Origin: Streptococcus mitis
GTDB taxonomy: Bacteria; Bacillota; Bacilli; Lactobacillales; Streptococcaceae
Direction of reading: 5' to 3'
DNA: 12,869 bases
Assembly: GCA_001914195.1 (NCBI GenBank)
Contig: MKYF01000019.1
Span: forward strand, 1 to 12,869
Position 1 is the stretch's first letter. Every line of letters begins with the position of its first letter. The notes beneath the pieces are model-generated. The model was not told the origin of the DNA. It ran no database searches and saw only the letters and a list, made by a program, of their open reading frames with translations. The position numbers were made by a program, and so were the translations under genes. Below are positions 1-6,718 of the stretch, piece by piece.

Positions 1-225
1 ATCTGGCGACTCTGGTTGAACCTCAGTCTCACCTTTGTCAGTCACAACCGCTTCCGGTAGCTCTGGTTGGACTGCTGGTTCGCCTTTTTCAGTTACAACA
101 GCTTCGGGTAACGCTGGTTGGACTTCTGGTACACCTTTATCTGTTACAACTGCTTCTGGCAACTCTGGTTGGACTGCTGGCTCACCTTTGTCGGTTACTA
201 CAGCTGCTGGTAGTTCAGGCTGAAT
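1..225 (-). repeat. 51-bp tandem repeats coding 17-residue VQPELPEAVVTDKG units in iga
   Basis: Four full 51-base units (225-175, 174-124, 123-73, 72-22) and a partial fifth (21-1) lie in frame inside iga. The units read IQPELPAAVVTDKGEPA, VQPELPEAVVTDKGVPE, VQPALPEAVVTEKGEPA and VQPELPEAVVTDKGETE. They diverge mostly at single residues. Such Pro/Glu-rich repeats are probably an extended spacer between the wall-proximal region and the protease domain. Copy number is likely to vary between strains through slippage or recombination. Confidence 0.93.
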
Positions 226-1482
226 TGCGGGTTCAACAATAGCTCCAGACTGTACTTCCTTATGTTTTGCACCAGTCTCAGGTTGTTCCTTTATAACTTG
301 AGCTTTTTTAGTACCTTTTTCGACTATTCTTGTAACAGGCGCAGTCGTTGAAGTTGAAACAATTTCTCGTGAAACCTCTTCATTGTTTACAGAGAATATT
401 CTGATGACTTCAACTTTCTTACCTAATTTACCTTCTTGTTTTACTCTTACAGTTCCTTCAGCTAAATCAGGATTTTCTTGAATTTCTTCTTGAAAATCTA
501 TTTTTGTCTCTATAGTTTCCTCACGATATAAGAGTTCAGGTTTGTTCAATTGACCTGATAGAACTTCATCCTGTGGATTTAGTGTATTTACCCCAGTCTT
601 TTCTTTTGGAGAAACCTTCTCGTCTTTCTTCGTTTCTAGACTCTTATGTTCGGCTAATTGTTCTTGAGAATCTGAAGATTGTTTCTCTTCTTTTCTTGGA
701 TTGATTAATTCTGTAGAAAGAGGTTTTTCAACTACTTGAACTTCTGTCGACTTAGTTGAAGAAACAGGTGTTTGTTCCTGAATAGCTTGTACTGTTGATG
801 GATTCTCTACAAAATTCGGTGTAACATTATAATCCACCTTTTGTTGTTTTGTAGGAGTGGCAACTGAACTCTTTTGATTACTTACTTCAGAATCAGAAGT
901 CGTTTTCCCCTCTTTGATATATCCAATATATGTGTAACCTGAAATGTCTTTAGGAAGAGGTAATTTTTCTCCAGAGGTCAATTCATAGTCCGTATTGTAA
1001 TTTAGCAAAAGATTATTTTCTAAAGCATGAGCTGATATTAGGACACCATTTCCTATTCCTGCAACCAATACTAAATGTAATACTGTTTTATTCTTAACTT
1101 TTTTCTTAGAAACGGCAAAAATTAAAATTCCCAGAGCAGCTAAGCTAGCACCAGCAACTAGGGCTTGCATCTCATTCTTGCTTCCAGTATTTGGCAATTC
1201 CGCCAGTTGATTTTGAGAATTTAACTTATAAACAAGATAATAAGTCTCATCATCATTCTCCACGTATGTCGGAATATCATAAACGAGCTGATTCTTTTCT
1301 TCTGATGATAGCTCTGAATCTGTCACATATTTATAGTGAACTCCCGCAGTTTCCTGAGCATTCACAGATGAATTAGCTAATACAGACATAAAAAATAAAC
1401 TTGAAATCGTTGCAGATACAAGTCCTACTGATAATTTTCTAAATGAAAAACGCTCTTGTTTTTCACCATAATACTTTTCCAT
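1..1482 (-). CDS. iga: IgA1 protease (zinc metallopeptidase), N-terminal part, cut by window edge
   Basis: The first 494 codons are present; the catalytic part lies beyond the window. The full protein is a surface zinc metalloprotease that cleaves human IgA1 in its hinge. The ATG at 1482 has a strong ribosome site, AAGGAGG, 5 bases upstream. Residues 11-23 (RFSFRKLSVGLVS) are a YSIRK-type signal, followed by a hydrophobic stretch and probable cleavage after Ala42. LPNTG stands at residues 96-100, followed by two hydrophobic segments (about 106-124 and 133-150). This N-terminal sortase motif is characteristic of streptococcal IgA1 and Zmp proteases. A G5 domain spans about residues 315-388 and ends TRIVEKGTK. 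From residue 420 the chain consists of 17-residue repeats. The sequence agrees closely with my memory of pneumococcal Iga. ZmpB has the same architecture, so the family is certain and the paralog very likely; the rexAB neighbourhood also fits iga. Confidence 0.93.
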   Translation of the reverse strand, partial: MEKYYGEKQERFSFRKLSVGLVSATISSLFFMSVLANSSVNAQETAGVHYKYVTDSELSSEEKNQLVYDIPTYVENDDETYYLVYKLNSQNQLAELPNTGSKNEMQALVAGASLAALGILIFAVSKKKVKNKTVLHLVLVAGIGNGVLISAHALENNLLLNYNTDYELTSGEKLPLPKDISGYTYIGYIKEGKTTSDSEVSNQKSSVATPTKQQKVDYNVTPNFVENPSTVQAIQEQTPVSSTKSTEVQVVEKPLSTELINPRKEEKQSSDSQEQLAEHKSLETKKDEKVSPKEKTGVNTLNPQDEVLSGQLNKPELLYREETIETKIDFQEEIQENPDLAEGTVRVKQEGKLGKKVEVIRIFSVNNEEVSREIVSTSTTAPVTRIVEKGTKKAQVIKEQPETGAKHKEVQSGAIVEPAIQPELPAAVVTDKGEPAVQPELPEAVVTDKGVPEVQPALPEAVVTEKGEPAVQPELPEAVVTDKGETEVQPESPD

Positions 1483-1485
1483 TAT

Positions 1486-1493
1486 TCCTCCTT
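1486..1493 (-). promoter_or_regulatory. Ribosome binding site of iga
   Basis: The minus strand reads AAGGAGGAATAATG. This is a near-perfect anti-Shine-Dalgarno match placed 5 bases before the ATG at 1482. It fixes the iga start and predicts efficient translation. Confidence 0.85.
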
Positions 1494-1526
1494 GAAATAC
1501 AATTTATATATGTTACAAAGACCTTT

Positions 1527-1574
1527 ATTATATTAGTCTATTATCTATAAAAAAGGCAATACACTTTAATTATA
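1527..1574 (-). promoter_or_regulatory. Candidate -10 boxes upstream of iga
   Basis: Two perfect TATAAT hexamers occur on the minus strand, at 1574-1569 and 1532-1527, that is 87 and 45 bases before the iga ATG. Neither has a convincing TTGACA-like -35 box at 16-18 bases, and the whole tract is very AT-rich. One of them is probably the iga promoter, but the sequence does not say which. Confidence 0.35.
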
Positions 1575-1632
1575 CTCTTAATTTACAAAAAAGTCTTAAA
1601 ATTGAGATACGCTTTCATACTTTGTTTTATAT

Positions 1633-1786
1633 ATAATACTCAATGAAAATCAAAGAGCAAACTAGGAAACTAGCTGCAGGTTGCTCAAAGCACTGCTTTG
1701 AGGTTGTAGATAGAACTGACGAAGTCAGTAACATATATACGGCAAACCGAAGCTGACGCGGTTTGAAGAGATTTTCGAAGAGTATA
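1633..1786 (-). repeat. BOX element, boxA-boxB-boxC (A1B1C1)
   Basis: Read on the minus strand it starts TATACTCTTCGAAAATCTC (boxA, about 1786-1728). It continues through one boxB module (about 1727-1683) and ends with boxC, TTGATTTTCATTGAGTATT (about 1682-1633). These are the 59, 45 and 50 base modules of the BOX repeat known from the pneumococcal genome. The ends are imperfect inverted copies of each other. Inside are two clear palindromes, ACTGAC-TTC-GTCAGT (1715-1729) and CTCAAAGCA-C-TGCTTTGAG (1684-1702), so the transcript would fold extensively. BOX elements are thought to be non-autonomous mobile elements that can affect expression of nearby genes. This one sits between the rex operon terminator and iga, about 150 bases before the iga start. 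Confidence 0.95.
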
Positions 1787-1832
1787 AAATACCAAGCAGT
1801 AGTTTTGCAACTCCCTATTATTTTTTTGGATA

Positions 1833-1867
1833 AAATGTAACCTACCATAGAATTTCCACGGTAGGTG
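1833..1867 (-). terminator. Terminator of the rexB-rexA-hypothetical operon
   Basis: Five bases after the hypothetical gene's stop, the minus strand forms ACCTACCGTGG-AAATT-CTATGGTAGGT. This is an 11-bp stem with two G-U pairs and a 5-base loop, followed by a moderately T-rich tail (TACATTTTATCC). The stem is good and the T tract weak, so termination may be partial. Confidence 0.6.
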
Positions 1868-1871
1868 TTCC

Positions 1872-3050
1872 TTATATCAATAATCGTTCTAAAAATGGTT
1901 TGATACAGTTGATAAGAATCCCTTCTATCCAGCTTTCTTGTGCTGAGGATAGATGTTCTATCTGAAGGCTTTCTTTTAGAAAATCGCGAACTTGTTCTGG
2001 TGCGATTTCAAACTCAAAGGCTTTCATTTTATAGAAAAAGTCGAGCAGATGGTCGGATAGGTATTCAGTTGAAAAGGGGACTTCTCCACTTTTTCGATAT
2101 TCTAATAAGAGGCGAGCAAATCGAGCTTTTTCTTCAGGAAGCTCACGGAAATAGGAATTGAGGATCCAGGTTTGCTTCTGTTTTCTTTCAATTGGATCCT
2201 GACCTGCAATTCGTTGGTCTTTTTCCAGCTCTTTTTGGTATTGTTTGGCCTTGATAGCCCGTTCTGTTCGATTTTTACCAAAAAGAATTTTCTCCCACTT
2301 GCGTTCTTCTTGAGTCAGTGTCTCTGTAAAACCAAAGTAATCTTGATAGGCACGCTCTGCTGGGCCCATAGCTAGAACCAGATTGTCTGCATATTGCTTG
2401 GCGATTTTATCCCTCTTCTTGCGCTCTTTCTCTGCCTGAATACGGAGTTCTTGTTCGTAGTCAATTTTCTCCTTGCCTAGCTTGACAAGGTAGAGTTGGT
2501 CATCTGATTTGCCAAGTAAAAAGGGTTTGATACACTTTTCAAGGACTTCTTCCATCCGAGCTTTCTTCTTGGGTTCTGCCTTGGTCCAACTTCCTCCTTG
2601 AAAGACTTCTAGGAAGAGCTGGTAGTCTCTCTCAGGTGTAAATTGATTGCCGCGATTAGGCTTGAAAACACCTTTTTCCCAGAGCCATTTTAGAAGTCGC
2701 TCGTCAAAGTCACTTTTATTGACCTTTATTTTTTCCTTTTTCTGGGCTTTTCTGGTCAGATTTTCAACCTTTCTGAGCAGTTTTTCTTCCTCTTCCAGTT
2801 GCTGGTCAAGGGACAATCGATGAAAATGACGAACACAGTCGCTACCAATTGGAAAGAGGCGTTGGCCTGTGACACCGTTAAAGAGTTCGTAGGCGTACTT
2901 GATGGCATTTCCACAGACACAATTGCTACGGCCGATACCGTTAAAAATCAAGGAAACTTCATTCCATTCCTTGGTAGCTTGTTCCCAAGTATCAGCTTTT
3001 GAAGCCTGTAAAACCGCATCATGTAGGGATTTTCTAACTGGAAGTGTCAT
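1872..3050 (-). CDS. Conserved hypothetical protein of the rexAB operon, Cys/His cluster and internal duplication
   Basis: This 392-residue protein is not one whose function I recognise; a homolog sits beside rexA and iga in pneumococcus, as I remember it. The ATG at 3050 has AAAGGAGA just upstream and lies 17 bases after the rexA stop, so it is translated from the rexB-rexA transcript. Residues 44-77 hold Cys44-Val-Cys46, then Cys72-Val-Arg-His75 and His77, a spacing that could bind zinc. There is no signal peptide or membrane segment, and the protein is highly charged, so it is probably cytoplasmic. A helical, probably coiled-coil stretch spans about 197-222. Residues 117-180 and 330-392 look like two copies of one domain, each ending in CIKPFL. 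A role in DNA repair or in modulating RexAB is an inference from context only. Confidence 0.88.
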   Translation of the reverse strand: MTLPVRKSLHDAVLQASKADTWEQATKEWNEVSLIFNGIGRSNCVCGNAIKYAYELFNGVTGQRLFPIGSDCVRHFHRLSLDQQLEEEEKLLRKVENLTRKAQKKEKIKVNKSDFDERLLKWLWEKGVFKPNRGNQFTPERDYQLFLEVFQGGSWTKAEPKKKARMEEVLEKCIKPFLLGKSDDQLYLVKLGKEKIDYEQELRIQAEKERKKRDKIAKQYADNLVLAMGPAERAYQDYFGFTETLTQEERKWEKILFGKNRTERAIKAKQYQKELEKDQRIAGQDPIERKQKQTWILNSYFRELPEEKARFARLLLEYRKSGEVPFSTEYLSDHLLDFFYKMKAFEFEIAPEQVRDFLKESLQIEHLSSAQESWIEGILINCIKPFLERLLI

Positions 3051-3067
3051 GAGGTCTCCTTTCTAAA

Positions 3068-6000
3068 TTATACTTTTACAACTTGAACCTCGTCTTTACC
3101 TAGTAAAATCAAGTATTTCTCAATATTTTCAATCGAATAGGCTCGAGATAAAGCCTCTCCGTATAGGGCTAACTGACCACGATAGCGGTTTATGAGTTGA
3201 CTTGGATCATCATAGCGGTCTGTCTTATAGTCGAACAGAATAATTCTGTCCTCATAAAGCAGATATCCATCAAGGATACCACGGACAACGAAGTCTTCCT
3301 GACTCTTTTGGTCTCGTTTGAGCATGGAGAAAGGTTGCTCACGATAGAGATGGTTGGTATTAGCGAGAATTTCCTGACCGAGTGCTGTGTCAAAGAATGT
3401 AAGAATTTTAGCAAGATTAATTTTTTCCCTGACAGCTTGGCTGGTTTGAACTTGTTTGAGAGTTTCTGTTAGGCTAGCAAGTGTTGGTTGCTGACTGAGG
3501 TCGATTCTCTGCATGAGTTCGTGGGTAGCACTACCAATCTCAGCTCCTGTTACCTTTCCTTTGGTTGAAAAATCTGGCAAATCAAAGTTGATTTTCTTGT
3601 CTACTGACTGGCCTTGACCTGCAATCTCGACACCTTCCATATCCATAACTGGTTCGTAGAATTTCTTGATTTGACTTGGGGTTTGAACACTAGGAAGTTC
3701 AATGGCTGCACGGTGAAGAGTATTATAAACTTCTACTTCTTTCAGCATTTCAAGCGCTTCTTTAATGGTTTCTGACTGACGATTGTCTGCTTGGGAGCTA
3801 TCTTGGAGAGGACTTTTATTTTCCAACTCTCCGATAGCTTCTCTAGTCAGCTGCTCTTCTCCAACAAAACGATAGCTAAAGTTGAGATGATCCTTGGCAA
3901 ATACTTTACTGATAGCCCAAATCCAATCTTGGAAATTCTTGGCTTGAAGTCTAGTGTTGCTATTTAGTTTTCCATTTTTAGCTGCTGGGTATTCCTTGGC
4001 TTCCAGCTTTTCACGAGACCCCTTACCGACAAGATAGAGCTTTTTCTCAGCCCGTGTCATGGCAACATAAAGAAGGCGCATCTGCTCTGAATAGCTTGCT
4101 AGCTGTAATTCTTCTTCATTCTGCCTATAGGTCAGGCTAGGAATGGAGAGTTTGATGGTTTTAGGATAGTGATCTTCCACTGCTCCTGTATCTATCTTGG
4201 CAATATACTTGACACCTAGTCCATTTTTACGACTGAGAATGACTTCTGACATAGAGTCTTGCTTGTTGAAATCTTGATCCATATTGAGGATAAAGACGTA
4301 AGGAAACTCCAGGCCTTTACTCTTGTGGATGGTCATGAGCTCTACTGCATCTTTTGGCGGTGCGACGGCCACGCTTGCAAGATCGTGCTGGGCTTCTAGG
4401 ACCTTGTCAATCATGCTAATAAAACGTGACAAGCCTTTGAAATTGCTCTTTTCAAACTGGTCAGCTCGCAGTGCTAGGGCATAGAGATTGGCTTGTCTAG
4501 CAGGCCCATTTGGCAAAGCCCCAACATAATCATAATAAAAACGGTCGTTATAAATCTTCCAAATCAAGTCATAGAGGGAGTGGGTTTTGGCATACAAGCG
4601 CCAAGAAGCCAAGATATCCATGAATTGCTTTAGTTTCTCAACTAGAGATGTGTGAATCAAGCCTTTTTGACTACTTGCCAGTTTTTGTGCATTGATCAGT
4701 TTTTCATAGAGATTTTCTTGGACTTTATCCTCTGCTTTCTGAAGGGACAAACGTGCTAACTCGTCTTCATCAAAGCTAAACATTGGAGACTTCATAAGGG
4801 CAACCAAGGCATAGTCTTGCAGGGGATTGTGAATGACACGAAGGGTGTCTAGCATGACTTGCACTTCTAGGGATTGGAGGTAATTGTTTTGCTCACCGTC
4901 GGTTTTGACAGGAATCCCATACTCAGACAAGGCAAGAAGAATCTGGTCATTTCGACTGCGACTGGAGGTCAGAAGGGCGATTTCCTTAAAGGTTACACCT
5001 TTCTCTTGATGGAGCTTCAGGATTTCCTTGACAATGAGGCGCATTTCCCCAGTTAATTTCGTTTCTGCTTGGCCCTCTTCTTCCTCACCTGTGTCGTCCT
5101 TGTCGTAGAGGAGAAATTCTGCCTTGTTCTCAGTATTAGGAGTCAGTTTGTTATTGGCAAAAACAAGCTGGTGCATGCTATCATAGTTGATTTCGCCGAC
5201 CTCTTGGTCCATGAGACGTTCAAAGACATCATTGGTTGCTGACAGAACTTCTGAACTGCTACGGAAATTTTCCTTGAGGAGAATCAGCTTTCCTTCTTCA
5301 GGATTTTGCGCATAGCGTTGGAATTTCTCATTGAAAATCTGCGGGTCTGCTTGACGGAAACGATAGATAGATTGCTTAATATCTCCCACCATAAAGCGAT
5401 TGTGACCATTAGACAGTAATTCCAACATCCGTTCTTGAATATGGTTGGTATCTTGATACTCATCGACCATGACTTCGTGGAAGCGATCCTGATAAGCCTC
5501 ACGAACTTGCGGGAAATTCTCTAAAATCTCAATGGTATAATGGCTGATATCAGCGAATTCAAAGGCATTTTCCTGGCGCTTACGTTCACGATACGCCTCC
5601 ACAAAGTCACTCATGAAAGATTGGAAAGTTTTAGCTAGTTCCCATGTGTCTCCATGATAACGTTCTTGATAGTCGAGAATGGTTATCTGGTCTGACAGTT
5701 GTCCTAGTTTAGCAAACTGGGACTTTCTCTCTTCGTTGTAGGCATCGGCCAGTGGCTTCAAATCAGCCTTACGGCTGGCATTCGTCAGAGCTCGACCATT
5801 TTTTTCCTTAGAGATTGCGACAACACGCGCAAGCACTGCTTGATAAGCCTGACTATCGGACTCTTGATTTAAGGAGCCAATTTCATCCAGAACTAACTGA
5901 ACATTTTCTAAATAAGCAGCCTTTGCAAACTCCTTGGCATCATTATCCAGATGATAACGGAAAAAGCTTTCCAAATCCCAAAGGGCTTGTTTGATTTGCT

Positions 6001-6718
6001 CAGTTAGTTTTTCTTTTTCACTGGTAAAATCAGTTTTTTCAAAGCCTTTGAGGAAAGATTCACTCAGCCATTTCTGAGGATTGCTGGTGGATTGGAGAAA
6101 GTCATAGATTTTATAGACCTGCTGGCGTAGCCCCCGTTCATCTTTGCCACGTCCTGCAAAGTCTTTCAGCAAATGACTAAAGGTCTCTTTTTGTTTACCT
6201 TGGTAATGGGCTTCAAAGACCTCATGAAAGACTTCATTTTTTAGAAGGAGTTGCTCGCTCTGGTTTTGTAAAATACGGAAATTAGGCGCAATATCAAGCA
6301 GATAGCCATGTTTGCCAAGGAATTTTTGTGTGAAAGAGTCCATAGTTCCGATGGCGGCGTTGGGTAGATCTGCCAACTGACGACCCAAGTGTTGTTTGAG
6401 GTCAACGTCATCGCTTTCTTGGATTTGTTGGCTGATTTTTTTCTCCAAACGCTCCTTAAGCTCTGTGGCAGCCTTGACGGTAAAGGTTGAGATAAAGAGT
6501 TGAGAAATTTCGACACCACGCGCCAATTGGTCTAGAATGCGCTCGGCCATGACAAAGGTTTTCCCAGAACCAGCCGATGCTGAGACTAGAATATTCTGGC
6601 CAGAAGTGTAGATGGCTTCAATTTGCTCGGCAGTTTTCTTCTGTTCCTTGCTCGAGTGCGCTTCTGCATCTTGCAGTTTTTGAATTTCCTCCTCAGTTAA
6701 AAAGGGAATGGGCTTCAT
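3068..6718 (-). CDS. rexA: RexA (AddA-type) ATP-dependent helicase/nuclease subunit A
   Basis: At 1216 residues this is a full-length RexA, the UvrD-like motor and nuclease subunit of RexAB, which unwinds and trims double-strand DNA ends for RecA-dependent repair. All superfamily 1 helicase motifs are visible: Q-motif EQIEAI (31-36), Walker A SASAGSGKT (46-54), Walker B VMVDEYQDT (416-424), VGDIKQSIYRFRQADP (444-459), LKENFRSS (481-488), TIHKSKGLEF (796-805) and RLLYVAMTRA (881-890). The C-terminal RecB-type nuclease keeps its metal and catalytic residues: His1066, Asp1150 in GILDG, and Asp1163 and Lys1165 in DYKT. The start ATG overlaps the rexB stop as ATGA, which suggests translational coupling and equal output of the two subunits. 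I see no frameshift or missing key residue, so the protein should be active. Confidence 0.97.
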   Translation of the reverse strand: MKPIPFLTEEEIQKLQDAEAHSSKEQKKTAEQIEAIYTSGQNILVSASAGSGKTFVMAERILDQLARGVEISQLFISTFTVKAATELKERLEKKISQQIQESDDVDLKQHLGRQLADLPNAAIGTMDSFTQKFLGKHGYLLDIAPNFRILQNQSEQLLLKNEVFHEVFEAHYQGKQKETFSHLLKDFAGRGKDERGLRQQVYKIYDFLQSTSNPQKWLSESFLKGFEKTDFTSEKEKLTEQIKQALWDLESFFRYHLDNDAKEFAKAAYLENVQLVLDEIGSLNQESDSQAYQAVLARVVAISKEKNGRALTNASRKADLKPLADAYNEERKSQFAKLGQLSDQITILDYQERYHGDTWELAKTFQSFMSDFVEAYRERKRQENAFEFADISHYTIEILENFPQVREAYQDRFHEVMVDEYQDTNHIQERMLELLSNGHNRFMVGDIKQSIYRFRQADPQIFNEKFQRYAQNPEEGKLILLKENFRSSSEVLSATNDVFERLMDQEVGEINYDSMHQLVFANNKLTPNTENKAEFLLYDKDDTGEEEEGQAETKLTGEMRLIVKEILKLHQEKGVTFKEIALLTSSRSRNDQILLALSEYGIPVKTDGEQNNYLQSLEVQVMLDTLRVIHNPLQDYALVALMKSPMFSFDEDELARLSLQKAEDKVQENLYEKLINAQKLASSQKGLIHTSLVEKLKQFMDILASWRLYAKTHSLYDLIWKIYNDRFYYDYVGALPNGPARQANLYALALRADQFEKSNFKGLSRFISMIDKVLEAQHDLASVAVAPPKDAVELMTIHKSKGLEFPYVFILNMDQDFNKQDSMSEVILSRKNGLGVKYIAKIDTGAVEDHYPKTIKLSIPSLTYRQNEEELQLASYSEQMRLLYVAMTRAEKKLYLVGKGSREKLEAKEYPAAKNGKLNSNTRLQAKNFQDWIWAISKVFAKDHLNFSYRFVGEEQLTREAIGELENKSPLQDSSQADNRQSETIKEALEMLKEVEVYNTLHRAAIELPSVQTPSQIKKFYEPVMDMEGVEIAGQGQSVDKKINFDLPDFSTKGKVTGAEIGSATHELMQRIDLSQQPTLASLTETLKQVQTSQAVREKINLAKILTFFDTALGQEILANTNHLYREQPFSMLKRDQKSQEDFVVRGILDGYLLYEDRIILFDYKTDRYDDPSQLINRYRGQLALYGEALSRAYSIENIEKYLILLGKDEVQVVKV
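5824..5830 (-). other. Chi-like heptamer GCGCGTG in rexA
   Basis: GCGCGTG on the minus strand, inside rexA. It is identical to the Chi sequence known for Lactococcus lactis RexAB. Use by this organism's enzyme is an inference. Confidence 0.5.
6517..6523 (-). other. Chi-like heptamer GCGCGTG in rexA (5' region)
   Basis: A second GCGCGTG on the minus strand, within the 5' part of rexA. It is the same as the lactococcal RexAB Chi sequence; function here is not shown. Confidence 0.5.

Larger units (their letters stand above)
1483..1871. other. Intergenic region between rex operon and iga
   Basis: This 389-base gap contains, from high to low coordinates, the rex operon terminator hairpin, the BOX element, and an AT-rich leader with two candidate -10 boxes and the iga ribosome site. 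A short open frame across the BOX is explained by the repeat. I see no further gene or RNA. Confidence 0.8.

Noticed and set aside
35..223. Plus-strand Gly/Ser/Thr-rich open frame of 62 codons
   Set aside because: It is the antisense of the 51-bp repeats in iga; the repeat structure keeps the opposite frame open. No ribosome site.
1..225. CRISPR array suggested by regular spacing of similar units
   Set aside because: The units are contiguous, in frame and protein-coding, with no unique spacers.
1627..1848. 73-codon minus-strand open frame with its own ATG
   Set aside because: It lies almost entirely within the BOX element and the operon terminator, and BOX repeats are non-coding.
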